From: an uncultured Bacteroidales bacterium
GTDB lineage: Bacteria; Bacteroidota; Bacteroidia; Bacteroidales; Bacteroidaceae
Length of the DNA: 44,999 nt
Direction: 5' to 3'
NCBI GenBank assembly: GCA_902763885.1
Contig: CACWTU010000017.1
Coordinates: forward strand, 1-44,999
The notes below the pieces were generated by a model. The model searched no databases and had not been told where the DNA came from. It saw nothing but the letters and a program-made list of their open reading frames with translations. Shown here one piece after another: positions 1-7,757 of the stretch. Made by a program: the position numbers and the translations under genes. Positions within the stretch are counted from its first letter, which is position 1. Each line of letters opens with the position of its first letter.

Positions 1-99
1 GATGCATGGTTTACCCTTGAAGGCAAAATGCTTACAGGTGAGCCCACAGAAAGCGGAATCTATATCTATAAAGGACAGAAGGTGTCAATAAGTAAGTAA
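1..99 (+). CDS. C-terminal end of a large surface protein (partial)
   Basis: The window opens inside a reading frame of 32 codons that ends at TAA 97-99. Its tail follows the pattern W-F-T-L-E-G, then L-x-G-E-P-T-E-S-G-I-Y-I, then K-G-Q-K-V. The same pattern ends the giant surface protein gene at 9932 (W-Y-T-I-D-G, G-K-P-T-E-K-G-M-Y-I), so I infer this is the end of a paralogous secreted or surface protein. It is also followed by a small peptide gene of the same family as the one after the giant gene. Everything upstream lies outside the window. Confidence 0.7.
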   Translation, partial: DAWFTLEGKMLTGEPTESGIYIYKGQKVSISK

Positions 100-133
100 C
101 AGTATCTTTTCAAGAATAATCAAGTTAAGCAAT

Positions 134-259
134 ATGGATAAGAAAATATTTAAAAAGAGATATATCAAGCCTTCAACTGAGGCATATAATATGAATGCTT
201 CAAAGATACTCTGCAGCAGCGAGACGGATCCTTACGGATGGGCTTTCCCAGGCGCATAA
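134..259 (+). CDS. small companion peptide, 41 aa, YIKPST family
   Basis: Short ORF starting 34 bases after the preceding stop. It has a basic N-terminus (MDKKIFKKR), then Y-I-K-P-S-T, a central M and L, a serine-rich stretch, and a tail with W and P-G. The 45-residue ORF at 9939-10076 aligns with it across these same points (MD..K, YIKPST, Y, L, S, W, PG) and sits in the same place behind a protein with the same tail. Two matching pairs argue that the ORF is real. No signal peptide or membrane segment is visible. Function unknown; it could be a leader-type or modified peptide, or a partner of the surface protein. I know of similar short ORFs in Bacteroidales but of no assigned role. Confidence 0.65.
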   Translation: MDKKIFKKRYIKPSTEAYNMNASKILCSSETDPYGWAFPGA

Positions 260-282
260 CTTTTCCAATAAAAACTCAAAAA

Positions 283-313
283 AAGGAGGGGCGGTCATTT
301 ACCGTCCCTCCTT
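283..313. terminator. bidirectional intrinsic terminator
   Basis: A 12-bp stem (284-295 with 301-312, one G-T pair) around a 5-base loop lies between the convergent small peptide gene and the esterase. An A-run lies on its left and a T-rich stretch on its right, so it can stop transcription from both sides. Confidence 0.8.
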
Positions 314-317
314 ATCT

Positions 318-1454
318 TTATTTAAACAGCATCGGAGCAAACTGATGCAGCGAACGCCTCCAGGTGAGCCATTCGTGGCCGGTGCCTGGTGACTCGTAGT
401 AGATGTGGTTGATGCCCAGCTCATCAAGAGCAATATGCAAGTCATGAATGCCCTTGTACATCTGTGCGGGCTCATCGGTGCCAATGCTTATATAGAGTAG
501 GTGATACTGGTCATTGATTGACTTAGGATACATCTCTGCATCGCGACGGTCATTGGGACCACGGCCCGAGCCACTGAATCCACCAATCCATCCAAACAGC
601 TCGGGATGGTTAAGACCTATGTAATATGACTGGAATCCGCCCAGTGAAAGACCGCAGATGGCGCGGTTGTCACGGTCAGTAAGAGTGCGGTAATGGGCAT
701 CGAAATAGGGAACCACCTCCTGGACCATCACTTTTTCAAAGAAAGAGAACTCAAACATGTTCTGGCGTCCGGTGGCATTGGGATCATTAGCAACAGCATG
801 CTCCATGACAATGATCATGGGCTCAGCCTCCTTGGCGGCAATCAGGTTGTCCATAATGTTGCCCAACTTACCCTGGGTACCCCAGCCGGTCTCATCCTCA
901 CCGGCTCCGTGGAACAGGTACAGCACCGGGAAACGGCGGTTCTGATCCTTCTTATACTGCGGCGGCAGATATACCCATGTGGTACGCTCGGCATTGGTCA
1001 GGTCAGAGTGATATTTTACAATCTCTATCTCACCGTGCGGAACTTTCTTTTCCAGATAATAGTCCACTCCGGCCTCAGGAACATCAATTCCGCTCTGCCA
1101 GAAGTTTGAACCGTAAAACTCCTTGCTGTTGGGGTCCGATACACGCTTGCCGTCAACATTCATGGTGTAGTAGTGGAATCCTACCACCAAGGGATCGGTG
1201 GTAACCTCCCACTTGCCGTCATCACCCTTTACAAGAGGGTAGTTCTTTCCGCCCACATTGACGGTCACGGTCTTGGCATCGGGGAAATCGTTACGGAACG
1301 TTGCGCTCAGGTCAGGGTTGATCTTAGGATACTCATGACCCTCTAAATTTGTTGTGGCACTTGTGGGCTCAGTAAGCACACCCACCTGGCTCTGTGTTTT
1401 GCAGCCTGTAAGAACTACTGCAAACAATAAAACTGAAAACAGACTCTTTCTCAT
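318..1454 (-). CDS. secreted CE1-type esterase lipoprotein (feruloyl/acetyl esterase-like)
   Basis: Alpha/beta-hydrolase of the esterase D / CE1 group, 378 aa. The N-terminus is a lipoprotein signal with lipobox LTGC, so the enzyme is probably anchored in the outer or inner membrane. Residues ~45-130 look like the Ig-like E-set (CBM48-like) domain often placed before such esterases. The hydrolase domain shows the oxyanion-type HGAGE segment, the nucleophile motif G-L-S-L-G-G (~266-271) and a C-terminal catalytic His in GTGHEW (~360). Family members hydrolyse feruloyl or acetyl esters on plant xylan and arabinan, or other carboxyl esters; the substrate here cannot be read from sequence. It is transcribed alone between the terminator at 283-313 and its own promoter box. 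The arabinose/galactose cluster at 28-38 kb makes a plant-polysaccharide substrate plausible. Confidence 0.85.
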   Translation of the reverse strand: MRKSLFSVLLFAVVLTGCKTQSQVGVLTEPTSATTNLEGHEYPKINPDLSATFRNDFPDAKTVTVNVGGKNYPLVKGDDGKWEVTTDPLVVGFHYYTMNVDGKRVSDPNSKEFYGSNFWQSGIDVPEAGVDYYLEKKVPHGEIEIVKYHSDLTNAERTTWVYLPPQYKKDQNRRFPVLYLFHGAGEDETGWGTQGKLGNIMDNLIAAKEAEPMIIVMEHAVANDPNATGRQNMFEFSFFEKVMVQEVVPYFDAHYRTLTDRDNRAICGLSLGGFQSYYIGLNHPELFGWIGGFSGSGRGPNDRRDAEMYPKSINDQYHLLYISIGTDEPAQMYKGIHDLHIALDELGINHIYYESPGTGHEWLTWRRSLHQFAPMLFK

Positions 1455-1476
1455 AATAAAAAACTGATTGAGAAAG

Positions 1477-1484
1477 CAAATGTA
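1477..1484 (-). promoter_or_regulatory. -7 box for the esterase gene
   Basis: TACATTTG on the minus strand matches the Bacteroidetes -7 consensus TAnnTTTG and lies 22 bases before the esterase ATG. No convincing -33 TTTG at the usual distance was found. Confidence 0.5.
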
Positions 1485-1518
1485 GCAACTTTAGCACAAA
1501 GGTGGCTAAAAAATACAT

Positions 1519-2637
1519 TTATTTATCGGGGCGTAATTTTGCCTGTACGGCATAGTAGGTAGTACGTGAATTAAATCCTGATTCGTTAGAAATTTCAATT
1601 ATTGAGGCTTTGGGATGCGTTTTCCGGTATTCGTCGGCATAATCCAGACGTAGTGTATTTACGTATGTAAAGAAGCCACCCAAATGGTTCTTGAAAACTG
1701 CAGCCACATATGTCCGGTTATAGCCGGTACGGGTGGCAACATCCTGCATGGTCAGGTGCGGTTCCAGGAACGCCTCCCTACGCTCCACAACCTCACGTAT
1801 AGCATTTATTATGTCCTGGACCTTGTCATCGGCAATATTGTGGGAGTAATATGCTGTCTTCTTATTCAAGGCACTGGACTTTTTGCGGTTTTTGTCCGGC
1901 TCGTCATCCTGATTATCCTGTTCCTCCAAAGGATTGCCATGGCGGTGCGGGTGGAGTGCAGATATCAGTAACCACACCGATGCAAAGCTCATAAAGATAT
2001 GTAGTGACGCCATAACAGCCTTGTTGCCTATTATGGCAGTTATCCATAACAGTACCATGGTAAGATGCATCATGGCCAATGTCTTGCGGGCAAAATTGAC
2101 GGGAAAATCCTCAGGGTTTGAATAGTCCTCATTATCGGCCTGGCGTGCCCATTTGATCACAACACGGGCTGACCATAAACATACTAACGTCATTATTACA
2201 CCTATACCTATAATAATGTACTCAATTATGTCCGATGTCCCTTTATCGGCCCCTGATATAGTCCATGCCGCCGCTGCCAACAGACTTAAACCTGCAATGA
2301 TGCCCAGTGCCACTATGGGGACACGCCATTTTTTCCATTGTTTTACTCCTCCAAAATAGGAGAACAAAAGAATAGTCAGGAAATAGAGGTCAACCGGCAG
2401 AAAATAAGCCTTTACAAGCAGCCAAGCCGTATGGCTGTCGGGATGTATGACATATGGAACAAGTACCAGAGCCGACAGGTAAATCAGTGTGGCTGCAGGC
2501 CGCCCGGGATAGTAATAACGGGGATTACGGTCGCATGGTCTGCACATGTGAAACCAGCGTACGGCAGCTATCACAAGACTGGTTATGACGTATGTCGCAG
2601 CGGCCAATCCATAGAAATATAGTCCTTGGTTTTTCAT
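1519..2637 (-). CDS. membrane-bound AraC-family transcriptional regulator
   Basis: Protein of 372 aa. About seven hydrophobic segments fill residues ~5-230 (for example YVITSLVIAAV near the start). A charged, Q/D/E/K-rich linker (~235-255) leads to a C-terminal AraC-type DNA-binding domain (~270-370) with two helix-turn-helix units: L-T-M-Q-D-V-A-T-R-T-G-Y-N-R-T-Y-V-A and, further on, I-I-E-I-S-N-E-S-G-F-N-S. The layout, a membrane sensor joined directly to an AraC output, is common in Bacteroides and Prevotella. It is divergent from the giant surface protein gene at 2849, and direct repeats of the kind AraC proteins bind lie in the shared promoter region, so that gene is the likeliest target (inference). 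It may also act on itself. Confidence 0.85.
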   Translation of the reverse strand: MKNQGLYFYGLAAATYVITSLVIAAVRWFHMCRPCDRNPRYYYPGRPAATLIYLSALVLVPYVIHPDSHTAWLLVKAYFLPVDLYFLTILLFSYFGGVKQWKKWRVPIVALGIIAGLSLLAAAAWTISGADKGTSDIIEYIIIGIGVIMTLVCLWSARVVIKWARQADNEDYSNPEDFPVNFARKTLAMMHLTMVLLWITAIIGNKAVMASLHIFMSFASVWLLISALHPHRHGNPLEEQDNQDDEPDKNRKKSSALNKKTAYYSHNIADDKVQDIINAIREVVERREAFLEPHLTMQDVATRTGYNRTYVAAVFKNHLGGFFTYVNTLRLDYADEYRKTHPKASIIEISNESGFNSRTTYYAVQAKLRPDK

Positions 2638-2642
2638 CGCTG

Positions 2643-2650
2643 CAAAGTTA
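2643..2650 (-). promoter_or_regulatory. -7 box for the AraC regulator, nearly leaderless
   Basis: TAACTTTG on the minus strand is a full TAnnTTTG match only 5 bases before the regulator ATG (2637). Transcription would therefore begin at or beside the start codon. A possible -33 TTTG lies about 23 bases further upstream. Confidence 0.55.
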
Positions 2651-2688
2651 GCAAAAAAATAAACTCATATGGACAAAATTGACTTATG

Positions 2689-2719
2689 TGAACAGTTTAT
2701 TTGACCCCGTTGAACAGTT
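2689..2719. promoter_or_regulatory. direct repeats TGAACAGTT, candidate AraC operator
   Basis: TGAACAGTT occurs at 2689-2697 and again at 2711-2719. The 22-base spacing is about two helical turns. This suits tandem half-sites for an AraC-type protein, and the second copy touches the -33 region of the rightward promoter, a typical activator position. The divergent gene encodes such a protein. Binding itself is inferred. Confidence 0.5.
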
Positions 2720-2745
2720 GTAAACTCACTCTGTACATACTTTTG
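2716..2745 (+). promoter_or_regulatory. promoter of the giant surface protein gene
   Basis: TACTTTTG at 2738-2745 matches TAnnTTTG. AGTTG at 2716-2720, 17 bases before it, could serve as a weak -33 element. The resulting 5' leader would be about 100 bases long. Confidence 0.5.
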
Positions 2746-2848
2746 CGGCCTAAAATCACGGACCCTGTAAAGCCGTCATCATGAGGACAAAAAAGGTTTC
2801 CGTATAGTACAATAGTCAGGAATGGTGTTATAAATTTAAATAAATCAA

Positions 2849-5800
2849 ATGGTAAAAATGGAAAACAAACCATGTAAGGCATTATTAGTCCTTGCCTTAT
2901 CAATGCTCACGACCGTTGGGGCGTGGGCCGACTCTTACGATTACGTGTCATTGTCTGAGGATAATGAGATTGCCGTAGGGACGGCAGGTCATTATTTTGT
3001 GAACATGCCACAAACAGGCACATCTGTTCTGACACTTTCCAATGCCAACATCACCACATTCAATGTGTATGATGACGGCGGAAAGTCAGATTCTCATTCT
3101 AGCAGTTGTGACGGTTATCTGGTTATCAATGCGCCTTCTGGCTATTATATTAAGGTAACAGGTAAGGTCGACACAGAAACTGGGTGCGACTGGCTGAAGT
3201 TTTATGATGGTGACACCAATAATATTCTTGGTCGAGATCAATACACAGGATCAGATAAAGTAGGTGAGCTGCTAAGCTCTGGCAATTGTCTGAAAATAAG
3301 GTTCCGTTCAGACTCCTCGAGAGAGTACGGTGGTATGTCGCTAACTGTTTATTTGATAGCCCCCACCGATATCTGCTTTTTCCCAGGTCTGGAAGAACAT
3401 TATATATATACAGGCAATGTCATCAATTTAAATTATAAGGTATTGTCTGCCGACCATACCGAACTGACAAAAGATGTTGACTATAGTGTAACTGTTACTC
3501 CGAGTCCAGTTAAGGAGGTAGGTAGATATAGCATAACGGTCAATGGAAAGGGACAATATACAGGAGCACTTACCAAAGAGTTTGTTGTAGAGAAGCTACT
3601 CGCAGGTAGTGGTACCAAGAACGACCCGTATATGATTAACAGTGATGAAGACTGGAGTACTTTTGCCTATTTGCTAGAGAACAACTATTCAACATACGCT
3701 GATAAATATTACAGACTGGGTGCCGACATCAATGTATCTGAGGCAGCCTGTTTAAGTGAAGAAAAACCTTTCCGTGGCACATTCGACGGTGATGGTCATA
3801 CCATGACACTCAATCTGGAAGCAACAGAGAATTATTGTGCTCCGTTCCGTTATGCAAACGGTTGTAACTTCAAGAGACTGCATGTATCAGGTACCATCAC
3901 AACAAATGGCTACAGATATGCCGGTGGTCTTATAGCATATGCAGACGGTTATTATAGTAACACCTATATTGATAATTGCTGGAGCAGTGTCAGATTTGTA
4001 AGTACAGCCGCTGCAGATAATAGCTACAATAATAGGTGTTATGGTGGTTTTATAGGATATTTATATTCGAATGCATATATCAATAACTGTCTGTATGATG
4101 GAAGCCTTATTGGCCCGGAAGTTAAGGGCTGTTCTGGTTTTGTGGCTGACTTTTCTACTTATAGTCATGACCTTAGAATAACTAACTGTCTGTTTGCTCC
4201 TGCCCAAATTACCATTGGCGATTATATAAGCTATACTTTTGCTCGTGAGGCAGATTTAATTGACAACTGTTATTACACTCAATCCTTTGGTACTGTACAG
4301 GGTTCTCCTGTAGGCTCGATGACCAACGCCGAGTTGAAAGAGGTTCTGGGCAGTATGTGGCAGATAAAGAATGATAAGGTAGTACCTGTACAAGACAACA
4401 GGAACCTTGATTACAGCACACTGATATGCAAATCATCCTACGAGTGGACAGGCTCTGAAATCAGTGTTGTTCCAATCGTAAAAGACTTGGATGGTAATAC
4501 CATTGATCCTGAAAATTACGAAATTACTTTCTCGCCAAGCCCCGTCTTGACTCTCGGCAACTACACTATGACCATTACGGGCAAGACTGCAAACGGTTAT
4601 AGCGGCTCTCTGACTCAGGAGATAAAGGTGCTGGCCCAGCTTCAAGGTAATGGTGATAAGAATGACCCTTATGTAATAAGCAGTACTGATGACTGGAACC
4701 GCTTTGCCGAGTTTGTGAATGGCGGCTACAACTATAGTGGTAGATTTGTGGCTCTTGACAGAGACATAACAATCAGCACAATGGTGGGATTGGATGCAAG
4801 CCACTGTTTTGAAGGTTATTTTGAAGGACGTGACCATAAGCTGACTGTCAATCTCCAGAACAACGATCCAGCCGTTGAGGGCGTTGCGCCTTTCCATCAT
4901 ACCAGATTTGCCAAGATTATGAACTTGACAGTTGATGGCACCATAACTTCGGCCGGCAAATATGCAGCAGGTCTGATTGGATGGTCAGGTTCACCAGACG
5001 AATGCACTAATTGTGTTGTCAAGGCTACCATCACTACCAGTGCCGATTATGCTGGTGGTTTTGTGGGAAACATAGATGTTGAAAGTGCAAACAGTCATAG
5101 CATATCCTTCAATAACTGTGTCTTTGCCGGTACTATTCAAAGCAGTAACAGTGATCAGCATAAGGCTGGCGGTTTTTGTGGTTATGGTTACGGAGAATCA
5201 TATTTTACCAATTGCTTGGAGAATGGAACCTATACGAACATCTCTATGATGAACCCACGCACAGGATATAAAAATCCTTCTAACAAGCAGGTTAACAGTT
5301 TATACTATATCAACAAGATTGGTAGTATAGGTGAATATATTACCGAAAACTATAATTGTTTCAATGTTAGTCTGACCGCTCCTGAAAACGCTCTCTATCT
5401 GACTCGCACCATTCAAGGCTATACATTCTATCAGCCGGTAAGTGTTTCCGCTTTTATGGACTCATATCTGTATAATAACGGTGATGCTATCAATCTGGTT
5501 TACACTCTTAAGGCAGGTGGCACAACCCTTACGGAGAACACCGATTATACGGTAACGATAAAGGACAGCAACAAAGAGACTGTTGCAAAGGAGGATTTGA
5601 CTGCTGCAGGCACCTATACCATAACCTTTACTCCGGTAGATGGTAATGAGGCCGGCTATGCAGGACAGCCCATCAGCCGTACCTTTAACATCATTCAGGA
5701 TGCCGAGAACCTTGACGGCTATGTATTTAGCTATGAAGGTGAGGGTGACAATAAGGTATATCATATTGATAACGAAGCCGACCTGGAGCGCTTGGCAGCC

Positions 5801-7618
5801 TATGTTAACAGCGGTCACAATGCTCAGGGCATGACTTTCGTTCTTACCACCGACATCACCATGACGGGCGAGCATACAGCCATCGGTAAAGACTATGATA
5901 ATCCTTTCAACGGAACTTTCGACGGACGTGGCAACAAGATAATTGGTTTGACAATCAATAAACCAGACTGCGCTTATCAGGGCTTGTTCGGTCGTAGTGA
6001 AGGCCTTATCGTTGCCAAAAACATAATCCTGCAAGACTGTGATATTACAGGCTATTCAAATGTAGGTGGTATATTGGGATACACAAGTAAAAAAATCGAC
6101 AATAATCGAGTCTTGATCGAGAACTGTCATGTGAGCGGAACCATTAAGGGTATCCTTGATGACGGATTCCATATTGGCGGTATTGCCGGATATCTGGGTT
6201 ATGGAAATATCAAAGGATGTACTGTTCGTGGTTCTTTAAGCTCTACGGCCAATGTAAGCCGTATAGGTGGCATAATCGGTGAAACCTATTATGGCGTCAA
6301 GGTTGACTCTTGCGAGAATGCTGCTAACATAACCGGTCCTGGCGCCCTGCACGCTGGTATTTTCGGCCTTGCTGCACAAAGTGACTTGGTTGCAACCAAC
6401 TGCCTGAATACAGGTATCGTTGAGGGAACCGAACTTATAGGCGGTATATCTGGCTATTATCGAAACCAGAGTGCGAATTACGGAAACTATACCCATTGCT
6501 ATTATGTTGCACAGGGCGATGGCAGTGCCTACAAGGCAAGTATTGAGGCCGATAAACCCGGTAAGACAGAGCGTATTTATGAAGTCTTAAAGGAAGAGAA
6601 CTTCGCAGACATCACATGCGCTACAGACGGTGTCGTTGTTACCAGCATGATAGATGGCAAGAAGTATATCAGGTCTGGCAATTGGACAGTAACTCTGACT
6701 CCTTCTGTTCCTGAGGGCTATACTTTCGTTAACTATACCTGCCAGGGTGGTACGCTGACTAATTTGGGTCAGGCAGACGGAGAACATTCGCTGACCGTTA
6801 ACAATCAGAACATAACCTTGGGCATTACCACAAGCAAGAATGGTAGTACCAATATAAATCTGGCAACCATTTCTGATATCGCCGACCAGCGTTGGTCTGG
6901 TAATATCGAAATTAAGCCAAGCATTGTTGCAACGTATAACGACGTAACACTCGTTGAGGGTACAGACTATTATCTGGAGTATTCAAACAATATTGACAAG
7001 GGAACTGCCACTGCAATCCTGAAAGGTATGAACAACTTTGAGGGTACAGCCACCAAGGAGTTTAATATTGTGGATTTCCCCCTGCAGGATTCTCAAAAAT
7101 CAAACTGCAAGGACAACCCCTATCTGATTGCAACTGAGGCTGACTTGAAGGCTTTGGCAGGAATCGTCAACTCAGGAAAACGTTTGGATGGCTACTATAA
7201 GCAGACGGATCCCATTACCCTTACTACAGAGCATACGCCTATTGGTACTGATGTAGATCATAGGTTCAAAGGCTCTTACAATGGTGATAACAATGTCATC
7301 AGTAATCTTGTCATCAATAAGCCCAACTCCGAAAATCAGGGATTGTTCGGCTCATTTTATGGTGGTTGGCAAAATAACAACTATGGTGAAATAACCAATG
7401 TCGTTCTTGAGAATTGTGATATTACCGGAGGTAAATGCACTGGTGGAATCGTAGGAAAAATGTATGATTATGGCGGTAGGGTAACTAATTGCAAGGTAAG
7501 TGGAGTTATCAGGGTCGGCAACGACTTATCTGACGATTCCAATGCTAATCGCCATGGCGGTATTGTAGGAGAATGCTGCAAAATGCTGCAATTATTGGGG
7601 TGGCAGTGGTACCGTTGA
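2849..7618 (+). CDS. giant repeat-rich surface protein, 5' part of a frameshifted gene
   Basis: 1589 codons; start at 2849, or at the second ATG (2858). A signal peptide ends near A-W-A at residue 27. Next come a CUB-like domain (~29-175) and an MBG/Ig-like domain (~175-250). Four modules then begin with variants of G-x-x-x-N-D-P-Y-x-I (residues ~253, 598, 955, 1419); each holds GLUG-like beta-helical repeats (GGIVG, GGIAG, GGLIA) and all but the last is followed by another Ig-like domain. The last module stops abruptly after a sequence unlike the rest, because a 10-bp duplication at 7572-7591 shifts the frame. The missing half continues in the next frame to 9932. Such proteins are expected on the cell surface, in adhesion or substrate binding; none of that is proven here. 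Transcription probably depends on the AraC regulator next door. Confidence 0.8.
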   Translation: MVKMENKPCKALLVLALSMLTTVGAWADSYDYVSLSEDNEIAVGTAGHYFVNMPQTGTSVLTLSNANITTFNVYDDGGKSDSHSSSCDGYLVINAPSGYYIKVTGKVDTETGCDWLKFYDGDTNNILGRDQYTGSDKVGELLSSGNCLKIRFRSDSSREYGGMSLTVYLIAPTDICFFPGLEEHYIYTGNVINLNYKVLSADHTELTKDVDYSVTVTPSPVKEVGRYSITVNGKGQYTGALTKEFVVEKLLAGSGTKNDPYMINSDEDWSTFAYLLENNYSTYADKYYRLGADINVSEAACLSEEKPFRGTFDGDGHTMTLNLEATENYCAPFRYANGCNFKRLHVSGTITTNGYRYAGGLIAYADGYYSNTYIDNCWSSVRFVSTAAADNSYNNRCYGGFIGYLYSNAYINNCLYDGSLIGPEVKGCSGFVADFSTYSHDLRITNCLFAPAQITIGDYISYTFAREADLIDNCYYTQSFGTVQGSPVGSMTNAELKEVLGSMWQIKNDKVVPVQDNRNLDYSTLICKSSYEWTGSEISVVPIVKDLDGNTIDPENYEITFSPSPVLTLGNYTMTITGKTANGYSGSLTQEIKVLAQLQGNGDKNDPYVISSTDDWNRFAEFVNGGYNYSGRFVALDRDITISTMVGLDASHCFEGYFEGRDHKLTVNLQNNDPAVEGVAPFHHTRFAKIMNLTVDGTITSAGKYAAGLIGWSGSPDECTNCVVKATITTSADYAGGFVGNIDVESANSHSISFNNCVFAGTIQSSNSDQHKAGGFCGYGYGESYFTNCLENGTYTNISMMNPRTGYKNPSNKQVNSLYYINKIGSIGEYITENYNCFNVSLTAPENALYLTRTIQGYTFYQPVSVSAFMDSYLYNNGDAINLVYTLKAGGTTLTENTDYTVTIKDSNKETVAKEDLTAAGTYTITFTPVDGNEAGYAGQPISRTFNIIQDAENLDGYVFSYEGEGDNKVYHIDNEADLERLAAYVNSGHNAQGMTFVLTTDITMTGEHTAIGKDYDNPFNGTFDGRGNKIIGLTINKPDCAYQGLFGRSEGLIVAKNIILQDCDITGYSNVGGILGYTSKKIDNNRVLIENCHVSGTIKGILDDGFHIGGIAGYLGYGNIKGCTVRGSLSSTANVSRIGGIIGETYYGVKVDSCENAANITGPGALHAGIFGLAAQSDLVATNCLNTGIVEGTELIGGISGYYRNQSANYGNYTHCYYVAQGDGSAYKASIEADKPGKTERIYEVLKEENFADITCATDGVVVTSMIDGKKYIRSGNWTVTLTPSVPEGYTFVNYTCQGGTLTNLGQADGEHSLTVNNQNITLGITTSKNGSTNINLATISDIADQRWSGNIEIKPSIVATYNDVTLVEGTDYYLEYSNNIDKGTATAILKGMNNFEGTATKEFNIVDFPLQDSQKSNCKDNPYLIATEADLKALAGIVNSGKRLDGYYKQTDPITLTTEHTPIGTDVDHRFKGSYNGDNNVISNLVINKPNSENQGLFGSFYGGWQNNNYGEITNVVLENCDITGGKCTGGIVGKMYDYGGRVTNCKVSGVIRVGNDLSDDSNANRHGGIVGECCKMLQLLGWQWYR
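7572..7591 (+). repeat. 10-bp tandem duplication that breaks the giant gene
   Basis: AATGCTGCAA is present twice in direct contact (7572-7581 and 7582-7591). Removing one copy joins the upstream frame to the downstream frame without a stop and keeps the GLUG-like pattern unbroken (V-G-E-C-C-N-Y-W-G-G-S-G-T-V-E-N-C). The repaired gene would be 7074 bp, exactly 2358 codons including the stop. Confidence 0.85.
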
Positions 7619-7757
7619 AAATTGCATCAACATTGCCGATGTTACAGGAGAAGGTGCATTTCATGGTGGAATCGTAGGATATATTAGTGATAATTTTAAT
7701 ATCAGCAATTGTTTTAATGCGGGTGTTATCGAAGGAACGTCTTATGTAGGCTCTATT

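Noticed and set aside
693-1109. A 138-codon plus-strand ORF inside the esterase gene
   Set aside because: It overlaps a well-supported gene on the other strand, has no motif and no start signal; similar antisense ORFs occur under most long genes here.
7572-7600. Programmed ribosomal frameshifting in the giant gene
   Set aside because: There is no slippery heptamer or clear stimulator, while a perfect 10-bp tandem duplication explains the shift exactly.
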